DNA from: Nymphalis io
Lineage: Eukaryota; Arthropoda; Insecta; Lepidoptera; Nymphalidae
Direction of reading: 5' to 3'
Length of the DNA: 64,000 nucleotides
Assembly (NCBI RefSeq): GCF_905147045.1
Contig: NC_065888.1
Coordinates: 2,547,001-2,611,000, forward strand
The notes beneath the pieces are model-generated. The model was not told the DNA's origin, did not search any database, and saw only the letters and a list, made by a program, of their open reading frames with translations. Positions 23,598-32,770 of the stretch are shown here, piece after piece. Position 1 is the stretch's first letter. Every line of letters begins with the position of its first letter. Both the position numbers and the translations under genes were made by a program.

Positions 23598-26500
23598 TCA
23601 TCTTCTTCTTCGTCGTGACACTCTTGTCAGAGTGGTCGTGATCGCCTTGAAGTATTATAAATTATTCGGCGCAGATGTTATTCGCCTCACGAGCCTGCGC
23701 CATATGTCCCTGTCAGTGGTAAGCCTCGTGCGTTCATGCAAAGGACCGCCAACAGTTGTTTTTATTTGGTCGGTCCATCGCATGGGCGTCCTTCCACGTG
23801 GTTTGATGCCATCCACCTTGCCTTGAATAACAAGGTGCTCAATGGAGTCATTTCCTTGCCGGGAGACGTGCCCAATAAATGTTAGTATGCGCTTTCGAAC
23901 CAGCGCCGAAAGACGCTGTTTAATGCCGAGTTCTTGAAGAATGGAGATATTGGTGCGAAATTCGGTCCACGAAACTCTTAACATTCGTCTCCAGCACCAC
24001 ATCTCCAGAGCATAGATCTTCCTTTTTTTCGACCTGCCGCAAAGTCCACGTCTCCGCAGCGTATAGAAATATGGGGAAAACAAGCGTTTGTACGAGCCGG
24101 ATCTTATTTGCTTTGGTAATGTTTCTGTTCCTCCATATTTTCTTCAGCCTCTCCATTGCAGTTCTTGTAATTGCCATACGTCGCTTGACCTCATCTACGC
24201 ATCCGCCATTATTCGATATTAAAGCTCCCAGATATATACAGGATTGGACGACCTCACAGTTTACAATCTGTGTGAGTGAGTGAGTGATCTCGGGCGAGTT
24301 GTTTTTCGCCCGGTCTACAATAATCATCTTCGTTTTACTGCGGTTAAGCTTTAATCCGAATTCTTGGCATACGCACTCCATTTTAAGAAGCAATTCTTCC
24401 ATAAGAACCGCGTCAGACGCAAACAGGATCGTGTCGTCGGCATAGCGCAAAATCGTAATCTTGCGCCCACCAACTGCAACACAGTCACTCCAGTCCTCAA
24501 GCGCAATGCGCATTACCAGTTCTGTGTAAGCATTGAACAAGAACGGTGATATTATGCATCCTTGGCGAACTCCGGCGCTGGGATGAAAGTCTTTAGATAA
24601 AACATCATCCGTCCGCACGGATGCAGTCCCATCTTCGTAAAGACGTCTAAGAAGATGAACTAAGTGTTTCGGTGTATCCATATCCAGTAACACCCTCCAT
24701 AGTCTGGGCCATTTTACTGAGTCAAATGCCTTTGAGAAGTCAACAAAGCAAATATAAGTAGGCTTGTTAAACTCTCGTGCCTTCTCTATTATCGAACAAT
24801 GAGGATCTGTTCACGTGTACCCCTTCCTTTTACAAAACTGGCTTGTTCTGGTGCAATTTCCTTGGACAGAAAGTTCTTCAGTCGTTCATTAAGTATGTGT
24901 AGTAAAATTTTACTAGCATGAGGTATGAGGGCTATAAGGTGGTAGTTGCTACACTTCTTAGTTGAACCCTTCTTGTGCAAAGGAATGAAAACCGTGTGAG
25001 ACCATTCTGTAGGCCATGTTCCTGAATGCCATATCTTGTTGCATATGTTGTGGAAGATATTGACACCTATGTCGCCTAAGGCTCTTGTAGTTTCGATCGG
25101 TATAGCATCTCTTCCTGTGGCTTTCCCCTTCTTTAGAAGCATAATGGCGGCTTTTACTTTTGATCGAAGAATGTCTGGTTTTCATTTCCGGGCTCTGTAT
25201 CAGGAAGTTTTTCGACTGGTTGTCCTGGAACAAGGACTGGCAGTATCGCTTCCAAACGTCAGTTATATGGTTTAGCTCATTGACCACTCTACCATCACTA
25301 TCTTCAATGACCCAGGTCTTGGAAGGAAGTTTCTTTGTGATGGATCGAATTTTATGATAGAGATCTCTGGACTCATGTCTATTTGCATGAGCATCCTGCC
25401 TGTGCTGCCAGTGCAACCTGCCTGAATTTGTGCTGACAGTTTGTTTAAGTCGCCAATGCCTGCACCTGTTGACTTTAGCGTGCGTCTCCGTTCAACTAGT
25501 TCTAAGGTATTATCTGACATCCAGTGTTGTCGCTTGCATGTTGCAGCTGATGATCCCGAGACCGAAGCAGACTCTATTATTAGTTTTTTGGTTCGGTCCC
25601 ACAACCTCTCAGGCGTCTCCTCTGTAAAGTCTGCATTCGCCCATTCTACCCACTTCTGTTTTGCAGCAGCGTAAAACTTTGAGTTGTCCTGAACTTCAAT
25701 TCTTCTCTGTTTTTGGTGACTTCGAGCCGCTTTTAACTTTAATTTAAACTTTGAAATTAGAAGTTGGTGGTCAGATCCACAATCTGCCCCGGGTAATGTA
25801 TGGGCATTTCTAATTGATGTTTTCCATCGCGATCTAATTAGGATATAATCTATTTGATTGTGATATTTACCATCTGGCGATGTCCATGTGTATAGCCTGT
25901 GAGGATGGTGCTGGAAATGGCTATTGGCTATCACCAGGTCATTTTCATTTGCAAACTGTATGAGACGTTCTCCTCTTTCGTTGCGTGTTCCAAGTCCAAA
26001 TTTGCCCACACAATGTCCAGGCTGGTGAAAATTTTCTCCAATTTTGGCATTGAAGTCGCCCAGTATTATTAGAGTTTCTCTATTAGGTACTTTAGCGAAG
26101 GAAGTTTCTATTTCAGAATAGAATCTCTCAATGTCCTCTTCACTTCACTTCACTTGCAGTGCTAGTAAGGGCATATATCTGCATGATGTTCAGATTCACT
26201 GGTGATGCTTTAAGTTTGACACTTAATATTCTGTCATTCACTGCTTCAAAGCCAATCACACTCCAGCTCCTCTTGTGGACAGGTACTAATAGAGCTACTC
26301 CATTCTGGCTGGCTGGTGTAATTTCCAGAAAAGTATACGGCGTGGGAATCAGTGACGAAATAGCCGTTGCCTTTCCAGTGGGTTTCACTGAGTCCACAGA
26401 TGTTAAGACCGCATCTGATTATCTCCTTTTCCAAGATAGTAAATTTCCCAGGGCTGAGTAGTCCGCGCACATTCCATGTCCCTATTGTTTGGATTTGGCG

Positions 26501-26889
26501 TAGCTTGTAATATGTTCCAGTTGCTGAATTTCCATGGGGAGCCTGGTTCCCAGCTACCCCGTGGCCGGTAACATATTTCACACTGCCTGCCCCGGACGCA
26601 GAACGGCGCTGGTTCCTACGCGGGTCGCATGGCAATCGTATTCTCTCTGTTCGTAGTTTCATGTTGACTTTCTTGGGAAGGATAGTTGCAGTGGTTTCCC
26701 CTTGCCTTCTGCACCAAACCTTTTGGAGATTATTTGTATCCCCAGGCTGTTGAAGCCTCTTCTGTCAGGTTACCCAGCCAGGTCTTAGTGGTTATACCGC
26801 CACAGCTCGGTCGCCAGAGCCTCGTCAGTTATCTAGCAGGGGGCACCACGGGCAGGCGAGGTTGGCGTTTGGGGTCGACTAGATGGTAT
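23598..26889 (-). mobile_element. RTE-like non-LTR retrotransposon, near full length, inactive
   Basis: A 3.3-kb minus-strand LINE. Its 5' leader starts at about 26889 and carries the ctagtcgaccccaaacgcc region. The coding part has an endonuclease then a reverse transcriptase, and the 3' end is a short gaagaagaagatga tail at 23598. It is bounded by TGTCTGCCT at 23589-23597 and 26890-26898, a 9-bp target-site duplication. The coding frame is broken in at least five places, so it is dead. RTE clade is inferred from motif style. Confidence 0.9.
23655..26662 (-). pseudogene. Broken endonuclease-reverse transcriptase of the RTE-like element
   Basis: Read from 26662 down, an N-terminal leader precedes TWNVRGL (about 26480) and LSETHWKG. 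After a frame change near 26330 come MQIYALTS, LGDFNAKIGE (about 26050), WTSPDGKYHNQIDYIL and GSDHQLL (about 25770). The RT follows with KGKATGRDAIP (about 25125), FVDFSKAFD (about 24725), GVRQGCIISPFLF (about 24570) and RYADDTILF (YADD at 24433-24444). The C-terminus has EMWCWRRMLR and ends at 23655. Damage: a 7-nt insertion from a small gaagt duplication at about 26145, shifts near 25400, 25200 and 24000, and a 4-nt deletion at about 24792 just before FVDFSKAFD. All active-site motifs can still be recognised, but no single frame spans them. Confidence 0.9.
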
Positions 26890-26962
26890 TGTCTGCCTAT
26901 CTGTCTGTAATAGCCTATTTTTTTAATCTTTTTGGAAAAATGTTGTAATTTAGTAATTATAG
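26890..26962 (+). repeat. Right half of the older repeat split by the RTE insertion
   Basis: It starts with the TGTCTGCCT duplication and continues atctgtctgtaat and gttgtaatttagtaatt. It matches atctgtccgtaa and gttgaaattatgtaatt of the uninterrupted relative at about 27763-27825. Confidence 0.65.
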
Positions 26963-26975
26963 TAGTAGTAAGTAG

Positions 26976-27262
26976 CCGAGATGGCCCAGTGGTAAGAACG
27001 CGTGAATCTTAACCGATGATCGTGGATTCAAACCCGGACAAGTACCACTGAATTTTCATGTGCTTAATTTGTTATTATAATTCATCTCGTGCTCGACGGT
27101 GAATGAAAACATCGTGAGGATACCTGCATGTTTTCACTGAAATTCTGCCTCATGTGTATTCCATCAACTCGCATTGGGGCAGCGTGGTGGAAGTTGCTCC
27201 AAACCTTCTCCTCGAAAAGGGAGAGGAGGCCTCAGCCCATATAGCCCATATAGCCCATTCAA
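26976..27262 (+). mobile_element. SINE family C, near full length
   Basis: The head ccgagatggcccagtggta with B box ggattcaaaccc is followed by ccactgaattttcatgtgc, gtgaatgaaaacatcgtg and attggggcagcgtggtgg. The usual cccagcagtgg end is replaced by three tandem copies of an agcccatat unit at 27235-27260. Confidence 0.9.
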
Positions 27263-27560
27263 CAGTTGATTATTATAAAATTGAGGTAACGAAAGAAATC
27301 TATGTGTCACAGCTGGGCAAAAGAGATGTAAAGGATTTTTTCACCATTGAGTTTTCCGATTTTTTCCTTAAGCACCAAGCACGAGATCAATCATAAACAT
27401 AAGTTATGTACATTGCAACAATACTCAGTATTGCTTATCCGGAGGTGAACCGCAATATTCGATGAAGATTTATATGTTCTAGCCACTGGTCTCAGTTTTT
27501 TTTATATGTTTTTAACGTAGTATATTATTATTATTCAATTAACACGATCCATCGTCGTCA
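27263..27560. other. AT-rich sequence without recognised features
   Basis: Nothing gene-like seen. The 80-codon frame covering 27154-27396 begins inside the SINE and is not supported. Confidence 0.6.
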
Positions 27561-27652
27561 ACTGTCCTGGTCAGTCCACTGCAGGATGTAGGCCTCTCCA
27601 ATGGCACGCCACTGAGCTCGATCGTCAGCTCTTCTCCTCCAATCCCTGCCTA
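27561..27652. mobile_element. Unclassified lepidopteran interspersed repeat fragment
   Basis: actgtcctggtcagtccact, aggatgtaggcctctcc, cactgagctcgatcg and cttctcctccaatccctgcc form a GC-rich block of a type I remember as repeated in moth and butterfly DNA, possibly a LINE 3' part. The parent element is not identifiable here. Confidence 0.45.
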
Positions 27653-27699
27653 AGGTTATTTAACTGAAGTTGGTTTGCTTGGAATATTAATATTTTGTT

Positions 27700-27825
27700 T
27701 TAGATTTCGTAAATCCGACAAAAAAACACTGGTTCGTTTATGACATCACTCCCGTGCCTCTCTATCTGTCCGTAAAAGTTTATTTTGTCAGAATCTATTT
27801 GAAAAGAAGTTGAAATTATGTAATT
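27700..27825 (+). repeat. Uninterrupted relative (empty site) of the repeat hosting the RTE element
   Basis: tagatttcgtaaatccg, tgacatcactcccg, tatctgtccgtaa and gttgaaattatgtaatt align across the RTE insertion point of the split copy at 23537-23597 and 26890-26962. The family itself is unknown. Confidence 0.6.
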
Positions 27826-29740
27826 GTTGGTAAGCAACTTAATTCAAGTCAAATACTGTGAAAAAATACGATTATTATTTGTTTACTTATAAGGATAATG
27901 TATAATGCAAGCGTACCTTAATAAAATATATGAAATTTCAAATCTTATAATAAAGCGACATATATCTGTTATTAATGTTTCAAGCTCGAAAAGTAACGTT
28001 TTTCTCTCTGGCTACGCGGACCTAATTAGGTACTTTTGTTAATTAATTTTCCTTGACTTGCTTTAGCAAACATTCAGGTAATTTAAATATTTTAATAAAA
28101 ACAATATTACATATTGTTAAAGTATCTTTGCAACGTAATTAAATATACTAATTTAATAATTAAAGATTCAGTTAGTTTATTAAATTTTTCTATATATTTG
28201 TGCGTACAGGAAAATTTTGAAAGGCATTTCGTTTTGATTTAATGTTATAGTTAGTTTTAAAATAAAATAAATGTGGCAACAATAGCGACGAATAAACATT
28301 TTTGCGGACTTATTTCACTCTCACCTCTAGTTTCTGAAACGCTGACCAATGCTACATTAATCATGGCTATTGGTCGATAGAAGCCGATAACGCAAAAGCT
28401 GACTAATGAGCGTGCAGTATTTACTCAGTTAATAAATATCATATTGGTCAGTTTTAAAACAGGGGGGGGGGGGGGTGTTATTGGTAAATATTCGTATTCC
28501 TTTTTTAAATTTAAATGTTAAATATAATATAAACAGGCAAAGACAAAACAGTTCAGTACATTTATTTTCTGTTTGTCAAACTCTTTTTTTTTCGTTTAGT
28601 AGCTATTGCTAAGCTTTTGTATTATGAATAAAAGAATTGGTAATAAGAGTAGAAAAATAGATGTTCAAAAGATGAAAAACGATTTAATATGTTGAATAAA
28701 GTTTAGGGTCGTATTTGGAACACTAATAAAAACTAATCAGTTACATTAATTTTTTTTTGAATCAGCTAAAAAATACATTGAATTCAAAATATAAATGAAT
28801 GTGTAAGTGAATGAGTTATATATTTACACGACTCTTAGTAACAAAACAACTACGCTTCCATTAAAGTAAATATTTTTAATTTAACTTGACAACTGACGGT
28901 TTGCCGCCTCATATCATATAAACTGCTGCCGCCATAATCTTTTGTGTTAATGTTTTTATAACCGCGCAAACGGGCCGTGTATTGTCATAAAGTAGAAATT
29001 CACGCAAACGCTGCGAAAGCTTGCACTTTGTTAGATGAAAACTGCAAAACTCTGGATGGACTACACAAATGTCGTAAATGTACGGTACTGTATTATTTGG
29101 CAATCTCGCTGTTGCATTTACATTTAGTGCGGGCAAAGTGCTATCACAAAAACGTGGTATGTCGCTTTATGAAGCGTTAAATGTTTTAAATTTATTTATT
29201 ATATACTTATTCGTATAATAATACGAATCGGTATATAATTCGATACAACGCCATCTAGCGGTGATATACAACGTATTGGATGATATAAACACTTCACTCG
29301 TAACAAACAAATATATATGCTAAATTTTTGTAATTGCTCAAAGAGTGTCGAATTAATTTAAAAACTCATTTTTTATTGTTCTCTATTAAAGATGTTTTGT
29401 TTTATTAAAATTGTAGTTAAAACCGTTCTAGTTGGCTAAATTGATTGGAATTGGAATTTGTTCCAATCTTATAAAATATTTGTATTTCACTAGAAGTTGG
29501 CATTTGGCCATTTGTCTTGGCAGATGGACAGACAGATGGCCACGGTGAATGAATTTATACGAATACGGGAACGCTCACTGGTAGAATACCAAAATTTTAA
29601 AGCCAGTCAATTCATAAGCAAATTCTAAATGCCTAAATTTATCGTTTTCGACTCTCCTTCGTGTGTTTGTGAGGAAAAAACTTTTGAAGTAATACAAGTG
29701 TTTTAAATTTAGTGAATTAATTAGACAATAAATATTTTAC
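27826..29740. other. Unique sequence downstream of the candidate exon
   Basis: Mostly AT-rich. A 14-G homopolymer lies at 28462-28475. A GC-richer, non-repetitive patch at 28890-29170 gives overlapping frames of 67 and 75 codons on opposite strands with no recognisable product. A CTCF-like motif lies at 29248-29263. In gene sense this would be the start of the intron after the exon at 29741. Confidence 0.4.
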
Positions 29741-29822
29741 CTATAAAATTGACTTGTAGTACTGCCAGCACAAGTAGACGCGCAAGAGGTCCTCCGCCTC
29801 GCGCACGTGCGCCCGCTGCCAT
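29741..29822 (-). CDS. Candidate first coding exon of a host gene, signal-peptide start
   Basis: On the minus strand an ATG at 29822 in the context caacATGgc is preceded in frame by TGA only two codons upstream. It opens a 27-codon frame: an Ala/Arg/Gly-rich start (MAAGARARGGG) and then a hydrophobic stretch with LLVLAVLQVNF, the layout of a secretory signal peptide. The frame then meets ATAG|GTAAAATAT, a good splice donor at 29740-29739, leaving one base of a split codon. The exon is very GC-rich inside AT-rich DNA, as expected for a coding first exon. The product is probably a secreted or cell-surface protein, but the family cannot be told from 27 residues. Later exons would lie at lower coordinates, and none was recognised in the window. 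Confidence 0.55.
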
Positions 29823-29946
29823 GTTGCTTCAGCGGGCTACCGTCCTTCGCTGCCATCTACCACCGACCATCAGTTCTTGGCACCTTAAACTTTCCATTGT
29901 ACTGCATACACTATAGCTTCTATTTAAGTCCATGATTCATGTTCTC
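29823..29946 (-). other. Candidate 5' untranslated part of the same exon
   Basis: Directly upstream of the ATG the sequence stays GC-rich to about 29880. A consensus acceptor, tttttgcag followed by GAGAAC, lies at 29947-29955 on the minus strand, so this exon may itself be preceded by a non-coding exon. It contains a short upstream frame, ATG AAT CAT GGA CTT AAA TAG. Alternatively transcription starts within this segment and the acceptor is fortuitous. Confidence 0.35.
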
Positions 29947-30767
29947 CTGCAAAAATGAAATTCAATATATGATTATTGTTTTAAATTTTTAGCGTTCCTA
30001 AACATTTTCTATTAAAATGTTCTTAACTTAATATATAAACGAATTCCAACATTTTTTACATTTCCTTTAAGTTCTACCAATCATGTGATTTATGTTTATT
30101 ATATCGTTATTTGCAATAACCGCAATAGTTTACTGGGTAGGACGCAACCTGGAGCAAGTTGTATTTAGAATCGACCTCGTGATAGGCGTTGAAGAAAAAA
30201 AATTGTAAGAAAACATGCGTTCATAAATAATCAGGGCCTTTACCCAGTAGTGGAACATTTGACGCATATTACTTTGCACACTTATAAACGAGCCATGTTA
30301 TCAACATGAACAGCACATCTTAATTAAATAATAATATTACTTAGCATAATTTGAATAAATGCGGCGCGTCGTATGTGTGTATATTGTGTAGTAACGTCAT
30401 GAATTCTAACTAAAATATTCTTACGATATAGTTATGGTAATTTATTTTTATTCATATACGGACTGCGAGAAAACAGTCGAACGTTATCTAATATATGAGT
30501 AAATGCGGCATGGGAGCTGCGAGTACGTGCGGTCTGTTCTAAAGGAATTTGATATCAAAGATTCGCTCGCGGCCTCGTAACGTAGAGAGATAAAATTAAA
30601 TCATGTTTCGCCTGAAGTTACGTTTATTAAAATTCACTTAATATTTTTTTATTAAAATATAAAGTTTGTCATGTCTTAAGCCTGTTATCTTATTGACATC
30701 ATGAGGTACGAGAGAAAATTACGTGACTTTATATCAAAATATTTGAAAATCGAACTTCGATCACAAA
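29947..30767. other. Unique sequence upstream of the candidate exon
   Basis: AT-rich, with a small SINE-end-like scrap at 30225-30260 (gggcctttacccagtagtgg) and a GC-richer patch at 30510-30620. Promoter activity is possible but I see no clear core-promoter motif. Confidence 0.4.
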
Positions 30768-31029
30768 TCACTACGATTAAGAACTAGCCAACTGTGCAGG
30801 AGATTGTATAGTGTACAAGTGTGTATATGAATACAGGTGCACTTTTGACTTATTCGATATCCGACATGATCGGACAGATATCAGGCGCAGTACCAACGGT
30901 TATCCGAAACACACGAGTGTAACACTACCGACTTCCTTCGGGCTAAAGAATTTCTCTACAGAAAAACTTTAAAAGTTTATATTGGCCTATACAAATGTAT
31001 CAACTAGCAACTAGACCAACGAAGTCGCC
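30768..31029 (-). mobile_element. SINE family B, near full length, diverged
   Basis: On the minus strand it starts at the head cttcgttggtctagttgcta and proceeds through gtcggtagtgttacactcg, gcgcctgatatctgtccgat and agtgcacctgtattcata. It ends at tctcctgcacagttggct. Confidence 0.8.
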
Positions 31030-31427
31030 CATGTGGTATTGATACGCGTTAACTCTATTGTCAATATGCTGCTAATCATGGGACTTAAGATGTCCTTTGT
31101 TGGTTGTTATTGCAATGGCTTACAGCTTTCACGCCGGAATACAAGTGAGCTAGACGCTATCAAAATAAATTGTTTCATAGTTACTCAAAGTTCAATTAAA
31201 TATAATAAATTCCATTTCTTAAGAAAATAAATAAAAGTATTTTTAAAGAAAACAAAACTTGAGATAGTTTTCAATAAAATACTTACTACCAACAACTTCA
31301 ACGTGTAAGCTTTTAAAGCCACTGGTATTGCTCGACTGTATTTTTACAACGAGACTTGAAATTTAGCAGTATTTCCACAATTGATTTATATATATAAGAT
31401 TTGATTTTTCGATTTGTGGCGATCGAT
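31030..31427. other. AT-rich sequence without recognised features
   Basis: Nothing gene-like recognised. Confidence 0.6.
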
Positions 31428-31495
31428 TTGCTTACATCGCCAATTCACCACCAACCTAGGTAGCTGAGATGTTATGATCCTTGTGCCTGTAGAAC
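31428..31495 (-). mobile_element. Short repeat family A, small fragment
   Basis: gcttacatcgccaattcacc, accaacctagg and ccttgtgcctgtag match the middle of family A on the minus strand. Confidence 0.6.
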
Positions 31496-31841
31496 ATACA
31501 TACACATGTACATATGTTTTTTTTAAATGTATTTACAGTATTTACAACATTCGTTATTCTATCATATAAAGTTTCTCCAAGAAACTAAAATTGTTCACTT
31601 TTGTATTGTCAGCTCGCGACAGAAGTTTCTGTAATTACCTCAAAGTGTGGATAAACAAACAAAGTTGTGTAGTTGATGGTGAATTCAGAATGGCGAGCTG
31701 TTGCATAACAGATAAGAATTAGTAGAGTATTTTAGTAAATGGGATAGAAAAATTACAGGAACGTTGAGATATCATGCGTAAGCCCAATGGCTTTACATGC
31801 TTTCCGAGACGTTTTTTTTTTATTAAATAGGTATTTTTTAT
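31496..31841. other. AT-rich sequence without recognised features
   Basis: Nothing gene-like recognised. Confidence 0.6.
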
Positions 31842-31988
31842 AAAATAAGTAGGCGAACAAAGCCACCTGATGCTAGACATTGGCATTGTGAGAAATGTTA
31901 ATACCAAGTACTGCTGTTTTGCGCTTGAATATCTGATGAGTGGGTGGTACCTACCAAGACGAGCTTGCACACAGTCCTACCACCAGTA
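31842..31988 (-). mobile_element. Short repeat family A with large internal deletion
   Basis: Both ends are present (taggcgaacaaagccacctg; gagcttgcacacagtcctac). About 130 bp between agaaatgtta and ataccaagtactgctg is missing. Confidence 0.85.
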
Positions 31989-31993
31989 GGGAT

Positions 31994-32126
31994 GTGTAAC
32001 ACTACCAACTTCTTAGTTCAGTTCTGCTTCTGAGAATTCCTTACCAGAATAACTAAATATAATTGTTATGGAAACAATCCGGGATTCAAATCTGTGATCT
32101 TAGGTTGGCATCCCTATAACTCAGTC
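31994..32126 (-). mobile_element. SINE family B, 5' half
   Basis: On the minus strand a degraded tRNA-like head (ctagagactgagttatagg, B-box-like gattcgaa-type region) leads into a body matching the 30.9-31.0 kb copy through ttactgg-type and tctgagaattcc segments. It abuts the family A copy. Confidence 0.6.
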
Positions 32127-32572
32127 TCTAGAAAAGTTTTAATAAATTTATGAAAACATTATAATTAAGGTATTGTTTTAATATTCAACGTTAATTATAT
32201 TAAATTTTCCGAGTTATGAACTTGATTATAACAAACACAAAGGTTCAACGTCGATAAACTTTTTCTTCGAACAAAAATATTTACGAATTAAAGGCAAAAG
32301 TCTTGAAGAAACAAGGAATGGCAACTTTGAAAAAACTTTTCTTAAATTAAATGAAAGTAAGATGTACAGATAAATCAGCTTGCAGACGTTTTTGTGTTTT
32401 GCTGTGATATACACAGTGATGTGATGAAAAAACCGAAATAAACCTGTTTGCACTACATACCACGTGCTTAAATGTACATATATATAATTTTTTATTTTTC
32501 TGCTGACTGCACTACTACAAATAAAAACCGTATTTATGAATAACATACAATGTCGCAAACGATAATATTGTG
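32127..32572. other. AT-rich sequence without recognised features
   Basis: A 110-codon AT-rich minus-strand frame (32226-32558) shows no domain, and I treat it as chance. Confidence 0.6.
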
Positions 32573-32770
32573 ATAACCAGTGGTTAGAACGTGTAAATTT
32601 TTACCACGTATAGCGAGTTCGAATCGGTGTAGATGAGGAAACTTGCTTTTTTCGTTTTGTCACACGTGTACCTATCAACCGTCATAAGAGCAGCGTGGTG
32701 GAATAAGCTACAAATCATTTCCTTAAATGAAAGCCTTAGGTGGGACATTTATAAACTGTTCAAATAAGAA
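32573..32770 (+). mobile_element. SINE family C, diverged
   Basis: accagtggttagaacgtg, agcgagttcgaatcgg, cacacgtgtacctatcaacc, agagcagcgtggtggaataa and ggtgggacatttataaactg follow family C with gaps. Confidence 0.75.

Noticed and set aside
32226..32558. 110-codon minus-strand frame
   Set aside because: AT-driven composition with repeated Leu/Phe/Ile; no supporting feature.
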